Shown here: positions 27,739 to 38,500 of the stretch, one piece after another | Position numbering within the stretch: position 1 is the first letter of the stretch | Layout: each line of letters starts with the position of its first letter | DNA from: a virus | DNA length: 64,000 nt | IMG/VR virus record: IMGVR_UViG_3300024348_000001 | Coordinates: 122,055 to 186,054 of that record | Direction: 5' to 3' (one strand) | Position numbers and translations under genes: made by a program | Notes under the pieces: model-generated | Told to the model about the DNA's origin: nothing | The model's database searches: none | What the model saw: only the letters and a program-made list of their open reading frames with translations

Positions 27739-28806
27739 TTATTTGCTGGTGTGGTCAGCGAGTGCCTTGGTTTGGTCGTCCTTCGTAGGGCGCGGCGGCG
27801 GCAGTGCTGTGCTCTGTATTTCCCTTTGAATATCGTCGTCATCAAACCCAGCCGTTATTTTCAAAACTTCATCCGCACGCAACTCCGCTGCTTCTTCATC
27901 ATAACGTCCAAGTTTCGTCTGCGCCAAAGCCTTCTTGCCCTTATCGCCAATCAACCAGTCAATTCCACCAATCATAGAACTAACAGCCGTCGTCAGATCG
28001 CTGTCATTCTTACGCAAAGAAGTCGCTGATCTATCCAGAGCCAACAACTGAGAGTGTAACCCAAAGATCTCAGCAACGTTGTATCTGTTCAAATCAAACT
28101 TGGTAGCTGCTTGCGCACTTCGTCGCCTGATCGTACCTGTCCAGTACTCGTCCAACCATTCGTTTAGTTTATCAGGTGACTTCAATTTTTTGTCAATTTC
28201 GCACGAAGCAAGGAATGGCTCAAGCACGTGCCTACCGCCAAAATACGCAAACAGCTTTAAAGTCCCATCGTAAAACGGATCGCAAATCGAAATACTGCGA
28301 TCGACAAGATGCTCGTTATGACTATCAGCGTGGCCCGTATTGCGGTTATTAACAAACAGAGACCGCATAATCGAAGGCACGAGGATCATCTTGGTGACCC
28401 AGTCTCGCTTGTCGAGCCTATCACTGACATTAAAAAACAAACGTTCGTACCAGTCGATAGTTTCAAATGTTGTCGGCATCACCTCGGCAATTTCTTCCGA
28501 TGTCATACCCGCCAACAACCGTGCCTGAATAATAAATGGATACGTTGCGTCTTCCGTAGATCGTTCATACAAATCGACTGCGTAATACAGGCCCGGATTC
28601 TCGTAAAACAATTGACGGCGACTTGAATCGTCTTCTTTGTTTTTCCACCTGAGCAAAAAATTACGCGCAACCTTGACGTAATTATCATCCCGCGCGCTGC
28701 ATCTTTTAGGCGCAGGATGATTTTCAAGTAAAGACTTGACGCGATCAAATCTCCATTCCGGTTTACGAAATAGATTAAAGCGTTCAAAATCTGCGTGACC
28801 TAGCAT
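27739..28806 (-). CDS. Unknown protein with helix-turn-helix-like segment
   Basis: A 355-residue protein rich in Arg, Asp and aromatic residues. Residues about 95-130 (ARLLAGMTSEEIAEVMPTTF, then IDWYERLFFNVSDRL) have the spacing of a helix-turn-helix: a GMTSEEIAEVM helix-turn part and a following helix. The sequence has a second conserved-looking stretch (DPFYDGTLKLFAYFGGRHVL). It may bind DNA, for example during packaging, or may be a small regulator; I know of no firm family. The ribosome site is weak (AAGTGG). Confidence 0.5.
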   Translation of the reverse strand: MLGHADFERFNLFRKPEWRFDRVKSLLENHPAPKRCSARDDNYVKVARNFLLRWKNKEDDSSRRQLFYENPGLYYAVDLYERSTEDATYPFIIQARLLAGMTSEEIAEVMPTTFETIDWYERLFFNVSDRLDKRDWVTKMILVPSIMRSLFVNNRNTGHADSHNEHLVDRSISICDPFYDGTLKLFAYFGGRHVLEPFLASCEIDKKLKSPDKLNEWLDEYWTGTIRRRSAQAATKFDLNRYNVAEIFGLHSQLLALDRSATSLRKNDSDLTTAVSSMIGGIDWLIGDKGKKALAQTKLGRYDEEAAELRADEVLKITAGFDDDDIQREIQSTALPPPRPTKDDQTKALADHTSK

Positions 28807-28817
28807 TGAATAACCAC

Positions 28818-29273
28818 TTACTTAAAGATTTCCCCAGCAATCGTAACAGCGAAAGTAGCGTTACCTGAAGATCCCGGTACGGTGATCTGGAGGTAAAGCT
28901 TGTGGGGATTACCCAAGCGGTTAGCCATGGTGTCTTTATCTTGATTGAAAAAGACAAAACCACGACCGCCACTGGATGTCTCAGAGAAATATAACAACTT
29001 ACCTGCGGTAGCCGTAAGTGTCGGTGTTACACGGTACAGATCGGGCGGAAGATCGCCTTGGTAATCGCCAACGCTTTCTGACTGATTTGTACCACCAGCA
29101 GCAATAGCGTTGTTAAACAAAATCACTGAGAAGTTTGCTGGAGCACCGTCTGTCTGAATAACGATGATCTTGGAAATCACCGAACGGCTAGGAAAATCAA
29201 TCGTAAAAGTTTCAGTGGCTCCGGCATTTACCACGAAACCACCTTGCGGCGTACATTCATACGGGATAGACAT
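28818..29273 (-). CDS. Unknown beta-rich virion protein
   Basis: The GGAG site points to ATG 29273 (MSIPYECTPQ), giving 151 residues. Almost all beta (GATETFTIDFPSRSVISKII, then NFSVILFNNAIA, then GKLLYFSETSSG and KLYLQITVPG). It resembles small head or fibre decoration proteins in character. It sits between two large structural proteins. No named family. Confidence 0.55.
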   Translation of the reverse strand: MSIPYECTPQGGFVVNAGATETFTIDFPSRSVISKIIVIQTDGAPANFSVILFNNAIAAGGTNQSESVGDYQGDLPPDLYRVTPTLTATAGKLLYFSETSSGGRGFVFFNQDKDTMANRLGNPHKLYLQITVPGSSGNATFAVTIAGEIFK

Positions 29274-29293
29274 GGCACACTCCATACACAGAA

Positions 29294-32200
29294 TTATTCG
29301 CCAGTAGCTGCGTCAATGCTTGGATCAGGACGACCTACGCCGCTATCAAACATCACGCCACTTTGAACCGTCTTTTCCTTAAGGAAGAGTACCAGATCAC
29401 CCAGCACTTCAAACGCATTACGCAACGTATCTTCCAGTTCAGGCAAATCTTGTTTGCCGTACCTGTCCTCAAATTCTTCTTGATGCCAATAGAATAGGAA
29501 CAAGATACGACCTAGCTTGTCAAGAGCTTTCATTAAGTCGCCCAAGTACTTATCAACAAGACTGTCTTGGCGCACGGTCTTCAACATGCCACTAATCATG
29601 GCTGTGTCAAACACTTCTTTTTGCCCGGCTTGCGACGCCTGCTGTCCGACAAACATGGCTTTGGTATCAGGCATGTAGAACGGATCGTAAATCTTTGGAT
29701 CCGTCAGATTACTGTCCATGCCGGGAACCAAAGATGTGTACTCTTCAGGATACCGGGCTGGATACATGCCACGACCCACAGGTTCCTGTCCGTAGAAAGG
29801 CTCAGGGAAACCGGGAGTGTTAGGTCCGCCTGCAAGCACACTGTTGTTAAATGGCGCGGCATGCTTGACGAAATAACTTGTGGCAGAATTGTGCTTAGCA
29901 ACAGCGGATGCTTCCTTGAGCATTACGCGCGCCTGCTTCTCGGCCAAACCATGATCAGCTACGAGGTGAATCACTGCGGCCATTTTCTTAAGACGATGAT
30001 TTCCGTGCGTGGCTGATTGAATGTAGAAATCAGTACCGGTGTCTTGAATCTTAAGTGATGCCATTTTCTCGTACAGCATCAATTGGATATTTACCAAGTT
30101 ACCCAGTTCGATGGGTGAAGGATCAGACCGTGAGCCTGACTGGAAAGGCTTAGATTCGCAGCAAGGCATGAACGTAAAAGGACTATCGTCTTTGCGGCTA
30201 GTATCGTTCTTCTCTCTGACCTTAATCACCTTGTAGTCAGAGGGAATGAACATTTCCCCTGCCACCGTGCGAAGGTTAGTCCCGGGACGATTATTGATTG
30301 TGATCTTAGCGTCCCACGATTTGTAACCGTTCAAATTGTCATTCTGAGGGTGCATGCAAGTACGCGCTGCCAGATTACCGGGACGTGACAAATCAGCGTG
30401 ATCTAACCAACTGACACGATAAGCACCGTTACTCAATACTTCGGTAACTTCAAACGGGCATGTACCCGAGCCAATCTCGTGGATAGCTACATAAGTGTTG
30501 CCTACTTTGCAATCACTGATGTCGCTAAGACCGTTGACCCATTCCCTAAACACCGAGGGCAGTGGACAGTCACACGACTTTACAAACACATTGGTGCGGT
30601 GAGTGTGCAACCACGACCTTGGATCGTCTTTGCGAACAACCAATACAGTGTTTTCACGGCCACGACCTGACGCGGGATTGCTCAGTACAACCATCTCTGT
30701 AAAAGTGCCGGGCTTTTCCAATACCTCGTACACGCCACTCTCATTAGGATTCATCAGTTCCATTTTGACTTGCGTGTTGAACGCCATACTCACGTCTTGG
30801 GAATCACGCTTGTCAGTGATCAGAACGCCATCATCCAAAAGCTTCTTGCGATCATCATCTGTAGAGTTCAGCCTCTTGTTGTCGCCGTCCGTAATGGTCA
30901 CGTCGTTATCAGCTTCGGCTGATCGTTTCATCATGTCAGCAATCTTGTCCTGAATTTCATCAGGCAAAATATTCTTAAGTATGTCACCGTCAAAATCATC
31001 AGCGTCTCCCGACATCTGAATGTTTTGCATGGTGATCTTCAAAGCACCCGTTTTAATAGGATGCGTTTCACGCGCAGCAGGCAAAATGTCAAAAGACTTT
31101 TTTTCTTCCTTTTGTTTGCTGCCTGTCTTGCGACATGAATCATCAGAATATGGTTTCTTGCCGGGAACAGGTTCATATCCTTCCCAACAACGCGATTCTT
31201 TAGTCGAATCTGTAACGTCGTACGCCGTTTTAGGTTTCATCTGCGCCGACACAGGTGTTGTTGGAACCTTGTTCGCTGACGGTAATAATCCAGCAGGTTT
31301 ATTACCCGCAGCTAGTTGCGGCGCATTAGGCGTTGACCGTCCTGTGTTTTGCGCAAACATGGCTCCTGTTTGTGCCCGAGGGGTGCCCGTGCCCGTCAAC
31401 GACATAGAATTAAGATTAGAGTTTGGCTGACTCGCAACGTTTTGTCCCGACTGCGGTGTAAGCGATTGCCCGTTAAAATTCATCATTGATAACGGGAACG
31501 ATCCACCGGACGCACCCGTGTTCATCATCGGCTTATTCATGTCCACAGCGGTAGGCATATTCATCTGCCCACGCGTACGGAAACTAGAAGGATCGGCACT
31601 GGTTTTGACAATGCTCTTTGCGTCTTCCAACGCTACGCTCGCCATGTCAGCCCAGAAATTGGGTCCGTAAAACTTATCAAACCCTTCTTTGATCAAAGGA
31701 TAGGCCTGATACATTTTTTCGTACGCGGCTTTTAACAACGGAAAAGAACGCAACACGTTACGCATATCCAGATTTTCAGCCACCTTGGTATGCCGAGCAA
31801 ACAATATGTCATTACGATCGGCAACAACTGCGGCTAAGAACGGCAAGAATGGTTGTGCCCATTCCGAACAATTAAAACCAAGATCGGAACTAAACTTGGT
31901 AGCTACAGGAGGATTTGCCAAACGATTAAGGTTAGGCAGTAATCCACCTAGCTGGAATGTATTCTTGGCAGACGCTTCACCTAATACGTGAGGCTTGCGA
32001 CTAATGACGTGATTGACCCAGTTCTCTTTCATGGGAACAAACATATCTTGTTTCTTAAGATAAAGAAGTTCGTGTCCCTTGAGATCCCCGTTCAAAAAGA
32101 ATACGGGGGCGTAAAGCCATTGTTCGCCTACTTTAAAGCCAAAGATGCCTACGGCTTTAGTGTTGTCGTCGTTACGTTCGACCAACTGAAAGCCGATGAT

Positions 32201-32407
32201 AAAATCTAGAAGACGTGGAGCTTTGTCCTTTAAATAAGCGTAAGCAAGCGACGAAAATGCCTGCTCAAAACCTTCGGACTGCTCTCCACCAATCGTGGCT
32301 TGTTTCATCCAATGCTTTAAATGCTTATAGTCTGCTTTTTTATCTCGCCAGTACGTACCAACAACTGTAGCGACTTTCTCAAAGGAAAAAGAGAGTGTGC
32401 GTGACAT
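29294..32407 (-). CDS. Unknown 1037-residue virion protein
   Basis: The first 330 residues form a well-ordered alpha/beta domain (VGTYWRDKKADYKHLKHWMK, then GIFGFKVGEQWLYAPVFFLN, then HELLYLKKQDMFVPMKENW). Residues about 250-430 are Ser/Pro/Asn-rich and disordered; then a second domain with KGNTYVAIHEIGSGTC-like beta structure and Cys in CDCPLP and CCESK; a helical C-terminus follows (LVDKYLGDLMKALDKLGRIL). Size and place between head and polymerase modules suggest a large internal or structural protein. It does not look like a portal (no typical stem/wing pattern that I can see) or terminase. Confidence 0.5.
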   Translation of the reverse strand: MSRTLSFSFEKVATVVGTYWRDKKADYKHLKHWMKQATIGGEQSEGFEQAFSSLAYAYLKDKAPRLLDFIIGFQLVERNDDNTKAVGIFGFKVGEQWLYAPVFFLNGDLKGHELLYLKKQDMFVPMKENWVNHVISRKPHVLGEASAKNTFQLGGLLPNLNRLANPPVATKFSSDLGFNCSEWAQPFLPFLAAVVADRNDILFARHTKVAENLDMRNVLRSFPLLKAAYEKMYQAYPLIKEGFDKFYGPNFWADMASVALEDAKSIVKTSADPSSFRTRGQMNMPTAVDMNKPMMNTGASGGSFPLSMMNFNGQSLTPQSGQNVASQPNSNLNSMSLTGTGTPRAQTGAMFAQNTGRSTPNAPQLAAGNKPAGLLPSANKVPTTPVSAQMKPKTAYDVTDSTKESRCWEGYEPVPGKKPYSDDSCRKTGSKQKEEKKSFDILPAARETHPIKTGALKITMQNIQMSGDADDFDGDILKNILPDEIQDKIADMMKRSAEADNDVTITDGDNKRLNSTDDDRKKLLDDGVLITDKRDSQDVSMAFNTQVKMELMNPNESGVYEVLEKPGTFTEMVVLSNPASGRGRENTVLVVRKDDPRSWLHTHRTNVFVKSCDCPLPSVFREWVNGLSDISDCKVGNTYVAIHEIGSGTCPFEVTEVLSNGAYRVSWLDHADLSRPGNLAARTCMHPQNDNLNGYKSWDAKITINNRPGTNLRTVAGEMFIPSDYKVIKVREKNDTSRKDDSPFTFMPCCESKPFQSGSRSDPSPIELGNLVNIQLMLYEKMASLKIQDTGTDFYIQSATHGNHRLKKMAAVIHLVADHGLAEKQARVMLKEASAVAKHNSATSYFVKHAAPFNNSVLAGGPNTPGFPEPFYGQEPVGRGMYPARYPEEYTSLVPGMDSNLTDPKIYDPFYMPDTKAMFVGQQASQAGQKEVFDTAMISGMLKTVRQDSLVDKYLGDLMKALDKLGRILFLFYWHQEEFEDRYGKQDLPELEDTLRNAFEVLGDLVLFLKEKTVQSGVMFDSGVGRPDPSIDAATGE

Positions 32408-32489
32408 GCGTGTGTTCCTTAGGTAAGTACATTATTCAAAATTATAACGTAGGAGCGAGGCAAACCAAGACAAATGTCAAACGTTGCGT

Positions 32490-34034
32490 TTATTGCCCCG
32501 CAAGGTCTAAACCTGCGGCTGTCAGTGCGCGAATAATGTCAGGGCTGTTTTTAAGTCGCAACATTAACGGTGACGTCGGGCTAATGTCTAATTTATCGGC
32601 TGCTATCAATTTACTTAATTCTTTTTTAAGTTGCTGCGGATCTTCTAATACAAATTGATTAAGAGTAGCATCTGTTTCAGGTATCACTTTGGCGGCAATC
32701 ATTGCTTTGTAAAGCCTATACCGGTCTGTTTGATCGTTTAGATTTGCTGGAGGTAAGAGGTTGGGTTCTGTTTTCTTTAAATCCGCAGGACGCAATTGCG
32801 ATTCAAGCTCTTTTTTAAGGTATTGCGCTCGTATCGTATCAAGTTGTTGCTCGCTAGCTCCCTGTGCCTGTGCCCGCGCATATTCAGGCGTTCGCTGTAC
32901 CTCGGCATCTGAATAAGCAGCATTTAGCGCTTCTTGTTGCTTAGGATGTAATTGCATAAAGTGGTCGGGGTTTTTATCTATTAATAATTGTGCATGCGCT
33001 TGTATTTTTGCAGGATCATTATTCAACAATACGCCTTGGGTAATTTTTCGTAGCGTCATTTGATTTTGAGCCGCAGGCGTACTCTGATTCGTAATTGTAG
33101 GATCTTCTCGCATAAAATAATCTTGCCATGTTCTTGTTACTTTTGGCGGCGCGTATCCCTTTACGCCATCAGGTAAAAATGCTGGATCCGTTTTAGTAAT
33201 CGGCGCAGTACCGTGCGTTTGCGCTTCTAATGTTTGTCGAATCTTTTCTTTTTGGATTGCATCGGGTGTCAAATTTCTAACAGCCGCTGTATTAGCTAAG
33301 TGCCCTATAGGAGAACTTGCCAAATCAAGCGAAGACCAAAATTGTTTGCGCAACTGATTTGGAACTTCACCAAGCGCTTGCAACATTGTCATTTTTCCGC
33401 CCGGATACCGTTTATTGAACTCTGGATCCATTTGCGGAAATACACCACGTAATGCTGGAATTGTTCTATTCTCGTAATCATGTTGCATTTGTTGTGTTGT
33501 ACGCGGGACCGCCGTTTCCGTTGCCGCATCAATTACCATTCCAGTCACCGGGTGCTTAAAAGGAAATGCCAGTACATTACCCGCAAATCCTACTCCTTTG
33601 CCTATAAGATTTTTACTTAAACGATCAGGCAATCGTATGCCGGGTAACATATCGGGTTCAATAGTTCCGCCCATTAATGCCCCTGCTACGCCGACACCGT
33701 GCGCAAGTCTACCGGCGTCGCGCTGCAATGATGATGCTGGAGATAAAGGCGCCTGAAAAGTTGACTCACTTTTTGGCGTACGCGTTTGATCTGCGAACGT
33801 GCGTATATGTTCAGCGTATGCCGGTGATCCTATTTGCGCTTCAGCTCCGTTGTATAACTTACGGTCTGCTTGAGACATTCCCACAGGTGTAGGCGTTGGT
33901 TTAGGTGCTTTTGGTGCAGGGGGAACGTACGGCAAGCTTGGTCCCGAAATATACGGCGGAATCTTATTAGACGTAGGATCAGCGGCCATCTTTACCCTAG
34001 CCGCTAACTTTCCAAGCTCTGATGCCGTAATCAT
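32490..34034 (-). CDS. Tagged ejectome candidate, Pro/Gln-rich
   Basis: A 514-residue protein whose first 17 residues (MITASELGKLAARVKMA) are identical to those of the protein encoded at 41710-42816. It then becomes Pro-rich (IPPYISGPSLPYVPPAPKAP), has a helical part with a Gly/Ala hydrophobic stretch (AHGVGVAGALMGG, about 110-122), and ends in Gln-rich helices (EQQLDTIRAQYLKKELES) that may bundle. No enzyme motif seen. An AAGGAA site and a motif-containing leader are shared with its tagged paralogues. I infer it is packaged in the head. Confidence 0.6.
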   Translation of the reverse strand: MITASELGKLAARVKMAADPTSNKIPPYISGPSLPYVPPAPKAPKPTPTPVGMSQADRKLYNGAEAQIGSPAYAEHIRTFADQTRTPKSESTFQAPLSPASSLQRDAGRLAHGVGVAGALMGGTIEPDMLPGIRLPDRLSKNLIGKGVGFAGNVLAFPFKHPVTGMVIDAATETAVPRTTQQMQHDYENRTIPALRGVFPQMDPEFNKRYPGGKMTMLQALGEVPNQLRKQFWSSLDLASSPIGHLANTAAVRNLTPDAIQKEKIRQTLEAQTHGTAPITKTDPAFLPDGVKGYAPPKVTRTWQDYFMREDPTITNQSTPAAQNQMTLRKITQGVLLNNDPAKIQAHAQLLIDKNPDHFMQLHPKQQEALNAAYSDAEVQRTPEYARAQAQGASEQQLDTIRAQYLKKELESQLRPADLKKTEPNLLPPANLNDQTDRYRLYKAMIAAKVIPETDATLNQFVLEDPQQLKKELSKLIAADKLDISPTSPLMLRLKNSPDIIRALTAAGLDLAGQ

Positions 34035-34056
34035 GGGTGATTCCTTAAATGCTTAT
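33973..34056 (-). repeat. 84-bp module encoding leader plus N-terminal tag (copy 1)
   Basis: This 84-base stretch, covering the leader with a TAAGCATTTA site, the ribosome site and the first tag codons, differs at only a few positions from 42755-42838. The match includes non-coding bases, so it is a DNA-level duplication. Confidence 0.8.
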
Positions 34057-34077
34057 ATTGTTTAAAACTTATTTTAT

Positions 34078-35517
34078 TTATGGAATGGCTTTTCCGTCCG
34101 CATCGTATTTGTTTTGACGCGGGGGTGAAGACGTTGTTGGTTTGTTAATATTGCCCGATGGAATGGCTTTTCCGTCCGCATCGTATTTCCTTTGAGACGG
34201 AGGTGAAGACGTTGTTCGTTTTCCAACAACGCCGGAATACGCCGGCGCCGACCTTTTAGTTTCTTCTCCCCACGCTCCGGGCGGAAGTAAATTATTTAAC
34301 ATGTTTAATGGCGCACTTACGGGTGTTCCCGCTGTTGCCAAAGCAGTTCCTAAAAGAGCAACTCGAGGATTTTGCATAATTCCGTTATAAGCATCTGCTA
34401 GAGCATCTTGCTGCTCAAATTTGCCGTGTTGCACATCTATCATTTTTTGTATTTGCGCGCGGTATTTGGGGTCATTCATGACAGCACTCATTTGAGTAGA
34501 TCCGCCAAGATGTCCACGTCGCCGCAAATCTTCAACAAACGCAGAATACGGCATTCCCATTATTTCGCCCTTTGGCCATTGTCCTGTCGCCTTGTGATAA
34601 GCATCCGCCACGTGAGCACTTTCACTTAATACAGCTGGTAATTCAGCTCCAAATATTGTGCGCGGAACTTCGTCTCGCCGCATTCGTGTTGGCACACTTT
34701 GCGTCGTATGCACGTGTTCGTGCAATCGAGCAGAGTCAGGACCAACCGAAGGATAATTTTTATTTAAAAGTTTAATGGCCGAATTATCTGGCGGATTTTG
34801 CCACGCTGAATCTGGCGGCATGTTCATAATTTGTGCGCTTTCTACGTTGGCGCCGATGGGACCCATTCTAACACCGGGATCCGTAAAATATTCATCGTAA
34901 TAAAACGGTCTTGATGTGCGTTGTTTAAACGCTATGTCTTTCATGTTTTTTAATGTTTTTTCAAATTCTTGTTTTTGCGGTGCTTTTGACGGATCACGGT
35001 ACAGTGCGTTAGCCGCAGAATACGTTTCGTGTCGTTCATCCCCGGGATGGAAACTAAATGCTTGTTGCGGTAAATATTCCGATAGCGGCCCTAACAACGA
35101 AGGCGGCACATTAAACCCAAACGGACGATGATTACTATAATGTTTTGCTAGCAATGTTTGATATGTGCGCATGTCCATCTTAGGACCATCATTTCCTGTC
35201 AAATCTTTGCCTGCGTACGGAAAATCTTTCTGGGGCACAAATTTAGCCGCACTACCGCGAAGCGTAGGATCTCCGTAAGCTTTATTTTCGCTAGGATTAA
35301 ATAAACTTCCAAATATTGGGGCATTTGTGTCAACAGGCTCTCCTATCGGTTTAATGCGTCCTGTCCTTGAACTGGTAGGAAATTTAGGTAAAAGCTCAGA
35401 TTCAAAATCACTAGAAAATTCCGGTATTGGCTTTGGTGTAGCTGCGCCAATAGACGCACTTGCTCCAGCCATCTTTACCCTAGCTGCTAACCGTCCAAGC
35501 TCGGATGCCGTAAGCAT
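34078..35517 (-). CDS. Tagged putative zinc metalloprotease (HEHVH) with C-terminal tandem repeats
   Basis: A 479-residue protein beginning with the shared tag MLTASELGRLAARVKMA. A zinc-binding HExxH motif, HEHVH, lies at residues 266-270 in the context ARLHEHVHTTQ. Glu292 or Glu299 in AELPAVLSE is a candidate third ligand about 25 residues later, as in gluzincins. The tail has two near-identical repeats (YDADGKAIP, preceded by TTSSPP). A protease carried in the head could trim internal proteins or attack the host envelope. Its gene abuts that of the split polymerase subunit by two bases, suggesting co-translation. Confidence 0.65.
   Translation of the reverse strand: MLTASELGRLAARVKMAGASASIGAATPKPIPEFSSDFESELLPKFPTSSRTGRIKPIGEPVDTNAPIFGSLFNPSENKAYGDPTLRGSAAKFVPQKDFPYAGKDLTGNDGPKMDMRTYQTLLAKHYSNHRPFGFNVPPSLLGPLSEYLPQQAFSFHPGDERHETYSAANALYRDPSKAPQKQEFEKTLKNMKDIAFKQRTSRPFYYDEYFTDPGVRMGPIGANVESAQIMNMPPDSAWQNPPDNSAIKLLNKNYPSVGPDSARLHEHVHTTQSVPTRMRRDEVPRTIFGAELPAVLSESAHVADAYHKATGQWPKGEIMGMPYSAFVEDLRRRGHLGGSTQMSAVMNDPKYRAQIQKMIDVQHGKFEQQDALADAYNGIMQNPRVALLGTALATAGTPVSAPLNMLNNLLPPGAWGEETKRSAPAYSGVVGKRTTSSPPSQRKYDADGKAIPSGNINKPTTSSPPRQNKYDADGKAIP
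34080..34225 (-). repeat. Two tandem coding repeats at the end of the tagged protease
   Basis: About 78-base unit present twice (each containing GGAATGGCTTTTCCGTCCGC on the plus strand), coding TTSSPP..KYDADGKAIP. The copies differ at several positions. Confidence 0.7.
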
Positions 35518-35519
35518 AA

Positions 35520-38500
35520 TTACTCTACCTCCTCATCGAGTAACCCCAGATCGGGACTGTACTGGGTTGTCTGCTGCCTTAAAATTTTGTTCGTTTCCAG
35601 TAATTCTTTCAAACGCGCTGCTCGTAATTCTTCTTCTGTAGGTAACGCCGTCTGTGCTACAGAAATTGGTAATTCAGCAGGCTCTGGCGGTTCATAACGG
35701 CGTGCCGCAGCATTCTCAATGTCACGAATTGTTGTTACAGGCGTTGCCTCTCTGATCAAAGAAGCAATATCTGCGGCACGCTTATTACGAGCTCTGGCAA
35801 TACCGTCGGCAATACTATAAACGCTTTTCTTTTCTACCTTTTCAAGTTTGGTGTAGTACTTAAGATCTTCCACCAAATGATCTTTGGAAATGTCCGCAGC
35901 AATGGCAGGATTAGTGGTGTGCTCGGATTCCGTCTTAACACCCTTAGCCATTTCCTTCTTGGGAAAATCAGAGACGTTGTACTTGTCCCCAATGCCCCCC
36001 GGAAGAATGTCATCGGCGTGTTTGTACTGGTTTTTAAAATTGTCTAACAACGAATCAAGATTGTCTGCGCGCGTATTGTGTGTAAGCGTACCGGGCATGT
36101 TTCCAAATCTGCTCATATCTGACTTGTTGGAGTCATACAATTTCCGACCTAACTCAGAACGATATGCTTCAACTTCAGGCGTCCACGGGTTTCCTTTGGC
36201 TTCTACTCTCTGCTTAGTTCTATCTAGTCTTTGTTGCAAAAGCTCTGTTAATGGTGTCGTGACCAAAACACGATGCGGGTATTGCGCTAATTGTTGTTTA
36301 CGCAACGCAGCTAATTGCGTGCCTTCCACAATGGCACCGTCTTTTGCCGAATTAATCGTGTCGAGTGCCATACGTCGAGCTGCATCAAGATAACGCCTAC
36401 GTTCAATCGATCCGGGCGTCATGTGTTTGTTTTCAGGGTCATTCTTAAATATCTGTTTGAGTGCAGGATGATCATCAATACTCGTGACAGGTAAACCCAA
36501 AGCATCACTAAGTTGTTTTGCCACCGTGGATTTGCCTGCGCCACTATGTCCGCTAATTAAAATAACTTTGGATGGATCAGTTTCTGCGCATTTAACAAAA
36601 TACAGGTCGTCACTAGCGTGTTTATCCGTACCAGTACTATTACTTAAAAATCCTCTGTCTGTTCCAAGCATGCTTAAAAGTTTTTGTTTGTGCTCCGGAG
36701 CCATGTCTTTCATGGCTTCATCTTCATCCCTAACACGATATTCTGGGGCCATCGCAGAATACATGGGACGTGTGCCTAAAAGTTGTTCTGCTGCACGACT
36801 GGGGACTGTGCCTGTTAAACCCTTATCTGTAACTGCAAGCCTAAACCGATCAGCCATGTTTTGTTTAAACGTAGCATCGTCGTGCATCGCTGAATCGGAC
36901 GGATCGTACATATTGGACATGCGGTACGCCAAGTGATGTATGGCGTTTAACCTAGCAGCATCTGCGTTCGACAAATTAACTGATGTCATTTGCTGGGGTA
37001 CGGCCAAAGGCGCAAACGTTACAGGTTTGCCTGTTTTTGCTTGGATCCGCGTGGCTAGTTCATCAAAAACATTTTTACGTTGGGCTTCATCGCCGTTAAA
37101 CGCTAATTCGACATTACCTGTTTCTTCGTTGTTGACGCCTAAACCCGATATGCCTTTTTCGTCTAACAAAGCGTGGTACAGCTTTCGCAGACCTACACCC
37201 TGAACACTGTCGCCATTTGCTGTGTACACTTCCGCAAACTTAATGTGTTGCTGAGGCAGAATGTCGTCATTGGCAACTTTGTTGTTAGATTTGTCACCAT
37301 GCCGTTTCAACACAATCCCTGATGTCTGCAACGCGTCCCAAAGGTTTTTAATTTCCTCGACGTTTATAGGCTTCACGGCTTTGCGTGCAATTCTCTCAGT
37401 AGGCATTAACCGAGGATCTTCAGCAAAGTCTGTGGAAGGTAAATGATGTAAGAACCCGCTTTTGCCTTTATAAATCTTTTCAAAGGCACCGGGGTATCGT
37501 TCTTCTAAAACATAAGGTTCGTTGTTAGTACTCCCCAAGGACAAATCAGCATCTGTCCACGGAGCCATAAAACTCAAAGCTAACTCACGATTAGGTGTTC
37601 CAAAAACCGCAGCTTCGTTGTTAATCACACGGCTAGGGCGTGGTTCAATGTTTTTTAATCTTAAAGAAGACCCGTGGTACAACGCGTCACTAGATAACTT
37701 CTCAGTGTCGGTGCTAGGAGTCATAGGCGTGGCTACGGGCGTATTCAAATCAGGCTTTACGCCAGTCTTAGGTTGCTGGATCAAACCAACTCTACCAAAG
37801 TCAACAGTTCTTGCTAATCCGGGTACGAAGCTTGTGCCTGTAGCCGAACTCGTGGAACCTCTGTGTGTAGCATCCAACAAACTACTCTTAAGCCCCGAAC
37901 CATACATCCTCGTCATCCAGTCGGGGTCATGATGCAAATTGTACATCGCCCTAACCATCTCTGGCTGAAACGGCGCAGGCTTGTCGTGAACCGTAACGTC
38001 CTTAACACCAAAGTACGTCATGTCCTTGAGCATGCTTGGCTTTACCTGCGTGCCAATAGAATAATGCAACACAGGTTTCTCTAAATACTTATTCAAAGCT
38101 CTACTGGGTTCTAATGTCTGAAAACCTTCACGGGGTTTGTATCCATGCTCCAACGTTGAATAAGGAATCACGTCATCGGGTACGTGATCTCCGTATTCCT
38201 CTGTCATTCTCACGTGATCTATCAAACCACGACCAATAAGCTCAATGTTCCTTCTGTGGGAACGAAGCCCCATAGATCCCATAGATTCCTTAAAAGCCTT
38301 AACAAAATACTTGCGGCCTTCGCCTATGCCCTTATGTTGCGTAATGATGGAAGGATTGGGCATGCCTTCGCTAATAACATCTCCGGCTTCAACCTCATCT
38401 CCCGGTTTAACGTTAATCTCAAAACCATGACCTACGTACTGGGGTTTGTCATTAATAAATACGTACTTACCGCCAGCAGGAGCGTCTTCTATTTTCTGAA

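Noticed and set aside
29294-32407. The possibility that the 1037-residue protein is the portal.
   Set aside because: Size and place would allow it, but the sequence shows no portal-like core and has long disordered and Cys-containing parts.
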